A DNA stretch of 12,982 nt, taken from NCBI GenBank assembly GCA_027604665.1, contig JADGIZ010000482.1, forward strand, positions 1 through 12,982, given 5' to 3'. Below are positions 1-8,400 of the stretch, in pieces. The number at the start of each line of letters is the position of its first letter. The first letter of the stretch is position 1. The stretch comes from Polyrhizophydium stewartii. Taxonomy: Eukaryota; Chytridiomycota; Chytridiomycetes; Rhizophydiales. A model generated the notes under the pieces. It saw only the letters and a program-made list of their open reading frames with translations, did not search any database and was not told the origin of the DNA. A program made the position numbers and the translations under genes.

Positions 1-212
1 CCCCAATGTCGCCCGCTCCCTTTTTTTGCACTTGTGTTGCCCGAGCCTCCGGCCGCCGCCACAACGCATCATTCCTGTGCCTGTCGGCCAAATTTGCGTG
101 CTGACAAGCGACGCTGCCACTTGTGCCGCCCTCCGTCGGCCCGCCTGCCCGTCGGCCCGCCTGCCCGTCCGTCCGCTGTCGGCCCGCCTGCTCCTGGGAA
201 ACACCCGTGCAG
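1..212 (+). other. Intron 3' portion upstream of the ABCD4-like last exon
   Basis: The ABCD reading frame becomes protein-like only from 213, directly after an acceptor (cccgtgcag, AG at 211-212). Sequence before it does not encode the expected upstream ABCD helices or the NPDQR-type motif. A CTGAC branch site identical to that of the other introns here lies at 101-105. Apart from the AG at 107-108, which is too close to the branch to be used, no AG occurs before 211-212, as acceptor scanning requires. The branch-to-acceptor stretch is pyrimidine-rich and holds a 16-bp tandem repeat. The donor is not identified and may lie left of the window. Confidence 0.7.
134..191. repeat. 16-bp GC-rich tandem repeat inside the intron
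   Basis: The unit CGTCGGCCCGCCTGCC occurs perfectly at 134-149 and 150-165. After a short CGTCCGTCCG spacer a third, 15-base imperfect copy follows at about 178-192. It lies between the branch site and the acceptor of the ABCD intron and contains no AG dinucleotide. Confidence 0.85.
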
Positions 213-1568
213 GTCCGCTTCATCCTTGAGAACCTCGTCATTGTGCCCGGCCTCATCGGCTGGTACACCCACCGTCTGCTCGGGATCGACAACACCATCG
301 GCCCCCTCATCAACTACGTCTTCTTTGTCGGCTCCCTCATTGTCTGCCGTATCGCCATCCACCCCCTGATCAGCATCGTCTACAGCCGCGAAAAGGCCGA
401 GGGCGACTTCCGCTACCTCCACGTCCGCACGCGCACCAACGCCGAGGGCATCGCCCTCATTGGCGGCACCGAGCGCGAGAGGACCGCCCTCGACAACTCG
501 CTCGAGACGGCGCTCTCGTGGCAGGAAAAGGTCGTCATCTTCGAGACCCCGCTCAAGCTCGTGACCACCTATGTCAACTACATTGGCTCAATCATCTCGT
601 ACATCGCCATCTCCATCTCGGTCTTTGCCGGCAAGTACGACGACGTTGCCGCCGCAGACCCCTTTGCAGTGTCCACCATCATCTCGCTCAACACCTCGAT
701 CGCCCTGTATCTGATCAACCAGTTCACCAACATCACCGACCTGTCGGACAAGATCGCCTCGCTCTACGGACACACGTCGCGTCTCGGCCAGCTGTTCGAA
801 GCCATCGACGAGGTCAACGCCGCCCAGAAGGAAAAGAACGCCGTCCGCCTCGCCTCGGTCACCGCCGACATCAACAAGGACGATGGCAAGGCCGGCGACT
901 CCGACATCCAGGTCCGCGAGCTCTCGTTCTCGTCGCCCGCCGGCGTCTCGATCATGTCGCACTTCAACTTCACGTTCAGGAGGGGCGAGCACCTGCTGAT
1001 CATGGGTCCCTCGGGCTGCGGAAAGTCGTCGTTCCTGCGCGTCCTCGGCGGCCTGTGGAACTCCTCCGAGACCGAAGACTCGTCCGTCGTCTTCCCCAAC
1101 CCGACCCACGCCACCGTCGCTTTTGCGCCGCAGAACCCCTACTTCGTCTCGGACGGCAGCCTGCGCCAGCAGCTCGCCTACCCCAACGGCAACGGCGAGA
1201 GCATCTCGGACGAGATCCTGCGCGACGTTCTGCGCAAGGCAGAGATCGAGTACCTGCTCGACCGCGAGATCAACGGAACGCTGTACCCCAACCAGGATGG
1301 CCGTGTCAACAAGGAGTTCAACCTCGCGCTGTCGGCCGGCGAGCAGGAGCGCCTCGCGATTGCCCGCATCCTGTTCCAGAAGCCGACCTACGCCTTCCTT
1401 GACGAGCCTACCGCCAACCTGCCCGCCGACATGTCTGCTCGCCTCTTCCAGCGCATGTTTGACGAGGGCATCACCTGCATCGTTGTCTCGCACGACGTGC
1501 TCCCGGGCTTCAACCGCCGTCTCCTGTTTGAGCACAACGAGGGCGTCTGGGTTGTGCAGCCCCTGTAA
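213..1568 (+). CDS. ABCD4-like half ABC transporter (subfamily D), last exon, 5' partial
   Basis: These are the C-terminal 451 residues of an ABC transporter of the peroxisomal/lysosomal D subfamily. Transmembrane stretches lie near residues 30-52, 117-139 and 151-172 of this fragment. The D-family loop EKAEGDFRYLHVRTRTNAEG (residues 60-79) carries the EAA-like motif. The nucleotide-binding domain has Walker A GPSGCGKSS (265-273), signature LSAGEQ (373-378), Walker B with D397-E398, and H-loop H427. The helix NYIGSIISYIAISISVFAG resembles the equivalent ABCD4 helix more than those of the peroxisomal fatty-acyl transporters ABCD1-3. ABCD4 moves cobalamin out of lysosomes with LMBD1; that role is inferred here. 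The N-terminal half of the membrane domain is missing because it lies on exons left of the window. The exon starts after the acceptor at 211-212 and ends at TAA 1566-1568. An upstream ATG in this frame at 123 would be inside the intron and is not used. A bacterial-type SbmA/YddA relative is the main alternative. Confidence 0.9.
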   Translation, partial: VRFILENLVIVPGLIGWYTHRLLGIDNTIGPLINYVFFVGSLIVCRIAIHPLISIVYSREKAEGDFRYLHVRTRTNAEGIALIGGTERERTALDNSLETALSWQEKVVIFETPLKLVTTYVNYIGSIISYIAISISVFAGKYDDVAAADPFAVSTIISLNTSIALYLINQFTNITDLSDKIASLYGHTSRLGQLFEAIDEVNAAQKEKNAVRLASVTADINKDDGKAGDSDIQVRELSFSSPAGVSIMSHFNFTFRRGEHLLIMGPSGCGKSSFLRVLGGLWNSSETEDSSVVFPNPTHATVAFAPQNPYFVSDGSLRQQLAYPNGNGESISDEILRDVLRKAEIEYLLDREINGTLYPNQDGRVNKEFNLALSAGEQERLAIARILFQKPTYAFLDEPTANLPADMSARLFQRMFDEGITCIVVSHDVLPGFNRRLLFEHNEGVWVVQPL

Positions 1569-2068
1569 GCGCCGGCGTCCTTTCGCGGCCATCCATGTTT
1601 GCTCATCTTGCACAGTTTCGTGTGACATTGATTGCCAGAGTCCACTCACTCACTCACTCACGCATGTCAACATCCTGCTTGCCAGCCACCCCCGCGCGTC
1701 CGTCTCTTCGCCTGTCCTCTCAGCATATCCGTTCCATCCGCTCCTTCTCCGGCCTGCTGAGCAGCGCGATCTGCGCCGCCGTGTGCTTCTGGCCAGTAGA
1801 AATACATTTCCATGGTCCCCTCCGCTGCGCTGCTGTCCCCGCTGCCCAGCTTGCTCTCTCGCTTGCAATCGATGCCCCCGCCGCAGTGATATCCTGTGGC
1901 CGCCGTTAAACATATGGGCGGTTTCACGTGGAAACGCTGCGAATATTCCATGCCTCTGGCGCGGCTCTTTTGGACGGACTGCCCTCGCGGCGCCGCCCAT
2001 CCCGCTTGCGTCTGGCGCACACACGAAATCCAATCATCATCAAGCGCGAATACACATACATTCCAGTG
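1569..2068. other. Convergent 3' region between the ABCD4-like and BRCT genes
   Basis: This 500-bp stretch separates two genes that end towards each other and presumably holds both 3' UTRs. I found no ORF with recognisable domains, no tRNA fold and no AATAAA on either strand. On the minus strand, just after the BRCT stop, TATGTGTA resembles the TATGTA-type fungal 3'-end efficiency element; this is weak evidence. A CACT microsatellite lies at 1643-1661 and a CACGTG E-box-like hexamer near 1926. Confidence 0.6.
1643..1661. repeat. CACT tetranucleotide microsatellite
   Basis: Four and three-quarter copies of CACT lie in the putative 3' UTR of the ABCD4-like gene, read directly from the sequence. 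Confidence 0.9.
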
Positions 2069-5000
2069 TCACTGGTGTGGCAGCTCCTGCCGCAGCAGCG
2101 CCGCGACAAAGCTGGTCGAGGTCATGCACACCGTCGGTGGCACAGGGACGCCGTGGGCCGCGACGGCGTCGTCCTTGTCGAGCACAATCATGGTCTCGGC
2201 GGCATCTTCTGATCCACACATTTCCGCCATCAGTGTCCACCCGTCCCGCCGCAGCCCGGCGCGCGTGCTGCCATGCTCGGCATCGCCCGGCGGCAGCAGG
2301 ACCAGATCGCCGCCTGCTGCGGTCACGACGCGCTCGAGATCGCCCGCGCTCAGCGTGATCGCTCCCTCGACGCAAAAGACCGTGCGTCCCTCGAGCAGCC
2401 TGCGCCGGCGCGCGCGCGCCAGCGTCGTTCGCAGCACAATCCCAAACTTGTTCTCGTTGGCCTCGTCCTGCAGCTCGTACCCGTCAAGCTCGACCAGCCT
2501 GTCCTCGCGCACACACGCCTTCAGCCACTCCTCCGTCACGACAGGCTTCCCGCCCGTCGCCGCAAGCATGAACTTGAGTGTCCGTGCAAGTGTGTTGGAC
2601 ACGAGCACGTCAAAGTCCTCGTCCTTCTCGGCCGCCTTGGCGCCGAGGTGCCGCATCGGCTGCGAGCGTCAGGTCAGCATCGTGTACACCTTGCCACAAC
2701 AAGCGCGGGATCAAGTGCGCGCGAGGGTCGGACAAGCAATGTGCGTTGCACACGCACATTATTGTACCGCTCAGAGCTCTCGATCAGTGTCGTGACATAA
2801 ACAAGCTCGATGGGCGGCATGCGGCTCCCAGTCTTGGCGCGCTTGGGCTCCGACTGCGCGCCGCGCTGGCTGTAAAAGGATCCCGCCGCTGCAGTCGGCG
2901 TCGTTGCCTCGGCCGCGCGCTTGCGCTGCAGCGTCCCAGGCTCGTTGCGCCGCCCCGCGCTGTTTGCCTGGCTCGCCGTGCTCGCACTCGATGGCGCACG
3001 CGGCGTGGTTGCCGCGCCGCGAGCCGGTATCTGCCGCGATGTCGAGGGTGTCCGCGAGGCGACCGGCTTTGGTGCCGTGAAGGATCGCGGCGTACGACCT
3101 GCCAGATCGTGTCAGCAACCCAGAAGCAGCCAAAGCCGCATGTCCGGGACAGACGCACCAGCGTTGCTGGCGCCTTGGGCCGACGGCGACGGATCCGCGT
3201 GGGCTGCGAGCGGCGCAGCAAACATGCTCGACGATGCAATCGGTGCAGGAGGCGGCTGCCGATGATTTGCCCCTTTGGGCGGCGAGATCCAGTCGACAAA
3301 GAGCGATTCGCCTGGCTCGGCATCGTCGTCATCGTGCTCCTCTCGTCTCTGTTGCTGGCGCTCGAGACCTAGCTGCCGCAGACCAGCCATCGCCATTTGT
3401 GAGTGGGATCTCCCAGGCCTTGCCAGATCGCTTGATGGATGGCCCATCTGCGCAGATCGGCTCGACACATCTCGCACCGCAAACGAGTCCGAGACAGCCA
3501 GCCCGGCGGCCCCACCAGGACGCGATGGTGCGGACATGGGCCGGTGCTGCGCGCGCACAGCGCTCAGGTTGCCAGATGAGAAGGGCTTGGCTGCCTGCTG
3601 CTCGGTATCTGCGCTGTTCGCGAGAGCGTTCTGCAGCACATCCGGGTCGTACTGCGTCGTGTTGACCATGTCGCCCAACGACGGCGAGTCGCGGACGTAC
3701 TTGAGATCTGTCTCCGCCTTGCATGACCAAGCAACGTACATGTCCTCAATCCACAAATGGTTGACGATGCGCAGCCCCCACTCGCGCGACTTGAGGTACT
3801 TTGCCCCCGTCTTCCTCGCGCAGATCAGGTGCGTGTTCTTTTGCGATAGTTCTCGCGTGAACTTGAGTCCCATGTGTTGGCACATGGTCGCAATGTCCTC
3901 GCGCGCCGCGCCAACGTACTGGGTGACACTGACGCTCTGCAGCAGTGAAAATGTCAGCGTCCTTGAATCGAGTTCCGAGGGATGTACAGATACGCACATG
4001 GTCGGCGAGCTCTGCAATGGGCGAGGGCGGATGCGGAAAAAACAGCGGCCCGCTCAGAGGATCCCGCCAGGCCTTGTCGACCAGCACCTTGCGCAGCCAG
4101 CGCATCGTGCCGATCGTGATGCCGCCCGATCCATAGGCTTGCGGGAACACTGTCGCGTCGCGAACGTCCATGACGACAACGCTGACGTCTTCGGGCGTGA
4201 ACTTGTCCGCAACGCGTGCACCGGCAGTCTTGGCGTCTTGCCTCAGCTGCCGCATGTTCACGCTGCTGCCCAGAGTCGGGTCAAAGAACACCGTCTGGCC
4301 AGAGAGCACAAACTCGGGTTCCTGCGCCACTCGGTCATAGCTGTCGGGCGTCGAGCTGCGCACGGATCCATCTGCACGCCGTACAGGCGCTGCGTCGTCC
4401 AGATTGAGCGACAACAGCCGAGGGTTGGGAAACAGGTATGCGTCGTCGGGACACCGCCGGCGAAACAGGAAGCAGTCGTCAAAGTAGTGCGGCAGGATCA
4501 GCTTGGCGTGGCCGGCGCTGACGAGATCGGCATACTCTTCCTGCACGATGCAACCATCGTCAGCTTATCGCCAAGATGATCTTGGGACGCACAGCGTGCT
4601 CCCGCGTGCGCACCGTGCGGTCCTGGAGCACGACGACATGCGTGACATCGGGTCCTGCCTGCGTGCGCCACTGCCCGCCAAACGCCTCGACGCCGCCGTA
4701 CAGCACCTCGACGTCGCCGAGCGGGATCTGGAAAGAAATGTCAGCGATTCTGATCCGCAGTGCTGTGCGTCCCCGATCCGACGGGCACCTGCTCGTCGCA
4801 GAACACCACGACGCCCGAGAAGAACATGTTCGGATCCGGCGAGTAGAACTCTGGTCTGCGCGGGCCGCATGGGATCAGCGCCTCCAACGGCAGGCATGCA
4901 GTTGGGATGCAGAACTAGGCCGCTGGTGCACGCCCCCACGCACCCGAGGAACTTGCCGAGCCGCACGACCTGGCGAACCCAGAGCGGCTGCGGGCAGTCC

Positions 5001-5386
5001 GGACACGATGATTCGGACGGGCTCGTCAGCTGGACGTCGCCTCGGCGGCGACACGAGCCGGTCCGCCGGGGGTGCACCGCTCACCGTGACCTGCCGCAAG
5101 CCCGGCGCTAGGTGCGGCTGGTGCATCGCCGTCACGACGATGGTATCCTTGTGGGGCTCTGGCGGCAGCTCGCGGAGCACCTCGCAGCCGTGCTCGGCGA
5201 GCAGGTCCGCGACCTGTGCAGCGCGGCGGCAGCGTCGGTTCGCCGGGTCAGCATGACGCCGAGGCGGGCAGCCAGCCTGCGTGCCAGAGGGATCGCCGGC
5301 GGCTTGCGACGCACCCGCGCTCGCTCGGCGCCACGGATGCCCTCGGCGGCAACGTGCGCGACGACGCCGTCGAACAGTTTGGTCAT
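2069..5386 (-). CDS. Six-BRCT DNA-damage scaffold, Rtt107/Brc1/PTIP type (9 exons)
   Basis: Exons in transcript order: 5386-5315, 5213-5085, 4987-4944, 4855-4789, 4727-4614, 4540-3998, 3936-3159, 3098-2758, 2659-2069. They sum to 2679 nt, encoding 892 residues and TGA. All joins keep frame, including a phase-2 join (intron 3) and a phase-1 join (intron 7). BRCT1 is about residues 4-80 (W70); BRCT2 about 93-170, preceded by YSPDP and starting FFSGVVVFCD; BRCT3 about 220-312 (W290); BRCT4 about 324-400 (W385 in IVNHLWIED); BRCT5 about 677-760 (W741); BRCT6 about 785-892. The YSPDP..FSGVV hinge is typical of fungal Rtt107/Brc1. The C-terminal pair has T685 and K725 (in ARTLKF), the positions that hold phospho-serine of gamma-H2A(X) in MDC1, PTIP and Brc1. 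A 270-residue Ser/Pro/Ala-rich linker has basic clusters (QRKR at 640, PKRAK at 667) that could be nuclear signals. Inferred role: nuclear scaffold binding gamma-H2A at stalled forks and breaks. The start ATG sits just before BRCT1 strand 1 (TKLFDGVV). Confidence 0.88.
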
Positions 5387-5493
5387 TCGACTGCGAGGAG
5401 AACCTCGACGGACTTTGCACGACGGGCGGTCGATTGCTCCCGCACCAGCAAGCAGGCATCAGCGATGGCAGAGCAGGCTTTCATTGCCTCGCA
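5387..5493 (-). promoter_or_regulatory. 107-bp spacer between ABCC stop and BRCT gene start
   Basis: Both flanking genes read leftwards. This short spacer must hold the 3' end of the ABCC transcript and the promoter and 5' UTR of the BRCT gene, unless that promoter lies within ABCC. I see no TATA box. The sequence CTCCTCGCAG ends six bases before the BRCT ATG and could be an acceptor for a 5' UTR intron; this is unproven. Confidence 0.45.
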
Positions 5494-8400
5494 TCACACG
5501 TCGACGAGAAGACCGCGCTTGTGGACCTGCGTCGCAGTTTCGACAAGCATCTCGTAGTCGCCGCTCTCTCGGCACATCCCGGCAAAGATGCCGTTCTTCT
5601 GGATCAACTCGTACGGCGAGCCAATCTCGGCCACCTGTCCGGCATCCATGACCAGCACGCGGTCGTAGTCAATCACCGTCTTGAGACGGTGCGCGACCGT
5701 GAGCACCGTGGCATCGCGGAACTGCGTGCGGATCGTCTCCTGGATGCGCGCGTCCGTGTCGGCATCGACCGACGCCGTGGCCTCGTCGAGGAAGATCAGG
5801 CGCCGGCCCCGCAGCAGCGCGCGCGCAAGACACAGCAGCTGGCGCTGGCCCTGCGAGAAGTTGCCGCCGTTCTCGGTCACGGGCGTGTCGAGGCTGATGT
5901 TCTGCACCTGGCCCGACGGCGTGCGCTCATGGCCCGATCGCGCCGGCGCAAGGCCTCCGCTGCCATCGCCGTCCTCCTCGACGACGATGCGGTCCTGCGC
6001 CCCCTGCTGCGCAGCGGGCTTCTGCAGCGAGTCGAGCAGATTCGTGTGCTGCAACGCCTCCCATATGGCCGCGTCGTCGTGCTCGCCGAGCGGATCCAGG
6101 TTAGACCCTAGCGTGCCCTCAAACAGCACGGGATCCTGCGGGATGATGGTCAAGCGCGAGCGAAGGTCTCGCAGCCCCATGCGGCCAATGTCGAGCCCGT
6201 CGATCGTGATCGTGCCGCTTGAGAAGGGCAGGATCCGGAAGAACGCCAGCGACAGCGTCGACTTGCCCGCACCCGTGCGGCCGACGATGCCGAGCTTCTC
6301 GCGCGGGTTGACGCGGAACGTGATGCCGCGCAGGGCCTCGGGCAGGTCCGGCGCGTACTTGACCGACACATTGTCAACGTCGATGCGGCCTTCGTGGGGC
6401 CAGTCGTGCGGCGGCCGGTACTCCTCAATCACGGCGGGCGGCTCCTGCGGCAGCTTCGAGTACTCTTCGACGCGCTCGACGGCGTTCATGGCCATCTCCA
6501 GAGACGAGTGGATCTGGATGATGCGGCCCATCATGCCTGTAAACTGCGACGCAAAGTTGAACGCAACGCCCGCCCAGCCAGCCGACACATCCGAGAAGAT
6601 GATCGACAGCCCCGCGCCGAGAATAATCGTCTTGGACAGCACCGACGTGCGGAACGCAAGCCAGCGGTTCGTCGCAAAGAGATAAAAGAAGGCGCGGTGG
6701 TTCGCATCCACCTTGCTTTGGATCTGCCGCGTGAGGCGGTCCTCGGCGCCATAAGCACGGATGGTGGAGACCCCGTTGAGCGTCTCGCTGAATTTGGCGT
6801 AGATGGGCGACGACGACACGCTGTCGATGCGCTTGAGCTCGCGCGAGGTCAGTAGATAGAAGCGGGCCAGGCGGTAGTAGAGGTAGAGGAACACAAGCGC
6901 CAACAGGAACGGCGGCGTCACAAACGTCACAAGGCCGATGCGCAGCACCGCGCCGCAGGTCAGGGTAAAGAAGCCGCTAAAGGTGAACATGACACCGAGA
7001 TCAATGTCCGACATGTCCTTGCTGAAGCGGTTGATGATGCGGCCCACGGGCGTCGTCTCAAAGAAGCGCATCGGCGAGCCAAGCACGGCCTCGACCAGTT
7101 TGCTGTGCATAACGCGCGATGCGCGGATACCGCCTCGGAATTGCACCTGGAAACACAGCCAAGAGTCAGCACCGCTTCTTGGCACAGCAGCGGAGCATCA
7201 AGCAGCAACGCACAACAAACTTGAAGATGAGCGCAAACAGCTCGATAAGACTGATCAAGCCATAAACGGAAATGTAAAAGAGCGCATCGCCGTTTGCGCT
7301 GCCGGCCATGGCAGCCACGCCGTCCTGGACCTTGGCCATGGCAACAGACACGAGCGATGCTGACGCAATCGACTCGGTCGCAGATGGAACAACAAGCGTG
7401 CCCTGGTCGGCGCTTGCATCCGAGTCCAGCGCCAGCCACCCCGACGCATCCGCGGCCGAAGCACGCAAGAGAAGCGATGCGTTTCGGCCAACGTGCCCGA
7501 GCGTGTCGGTCCAGCGCTGGATCCACCAGTTGGACAGAAAGTCGGACATGACCTGGGTGAAGAAACCGGCAAAAAGCAGAAACAGGAAAATGAAGCCGCC
7601 GCACGCGCTGAGGTAGACCCAGTACGTCGCCAGCTTGACCGAGCCCGTCGCCTTGCCCTCGCGGTCAGTGATCTTCTTGCCCTCCTTCTTCTTCTTGGGT
7701 GCGACGCGTGCCTCCTTGTCCGAGTCTTCTGCACCAGACGAAGACGACGATGCGCCGCCAGAATCATACGACATGAGTTCGCTGTTGAGGCTGAAGCCCA
7801 CAATCGAGTCGATGTCGGGGTGCTCCGAAATCGCTGCGGGCGAGCCCTGCACGAGCACCTCGCCGTTCCCCATCGCCACGACGTAGTCGGACAGGGGCAC
7901 AACGAGCCCGACCGCGTGGGTGACGATCAGGATCGTGCGGCCTCTGAGCAAGCCAAGTACGCACTCGTGGAAGAGGTGGCGGGCCGTTGGTGCGTCAACC
8001 GCAGACAACGGATCATCGAGCAGCACAATCGACGCGCGCGAGTATGCCGCTCGCGCAAGCGAGACACGCTGCTTCTGGCCGCCGGACAGGTTGACGCCCT
8101 TTTCTCCAATCTCGGTCAGGTCGCCGCCGGGGAAGAGCTCGAGGTCGCGCGAGAGCGCGCAAGCCTGGATGACGCGATCATAGCGAGCCTGGTCAAAGGG
8201 CTCGCCAAAGATAATGTTTTCGCGGATCGTTGCGTTAAGCAGCCAGGCAGTCTGTGCGACGTACGCAATGTCGCTCTTGGACACGCCGCGCTGCACCGCA
8301 TCGGGTGTCTGGCGCCGCACGTGTATCTCGCCAGAGAGCCGCTTGAGCTCGCCAAGAATGGCGGCCAGGAGGCTCGTCTTGCCAGCGCCGGTCGGACCAA

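Noticed and set aside
123..212. N-terminal extension of the ABCD frame from the ATG at 123
   Set aside because: It would translate the 16-bp repeat and polypyrimidine tract; the protein also lacks the first half of the membrane domain, so upstream exons are needed.
588..1649. Long minus-strand open frame (353 codons) opposite the ABCD4-like exon
   Set aside because: It mirrors the codon bias of the sense gene and shows no domain; the sense frame carries all ABC motifs.
1595..1909. 104-codon plus-strand ORF in the convergent 3' region
   Set aside because: It runs through the CACT microsatellite, has no recognisable motif and starts 27 bp after the ABCD stop; it is better explained as 3' UTR.
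1880..1945. Possible RNA hairpin or tRNA-like fold around GCCGCC...GGCGG
   Set aside because: There is only one 5-bp stem with a long loop and no cloverleaf elements.
5880..6035. Possible retained in-frame intron in ABCC NBD2
   Set aside because: No convincing GT donor, CTGAC branch and AG acceptor combination is present, although every other intron here shows that pattern.
5281..6685. Long plus-strand open frames opposite ABCC NBD2
   Set aside because: They are Arg/Ser/Ala-rich shadows of GC-rich coding DNA with no domain or supporting splice signals.
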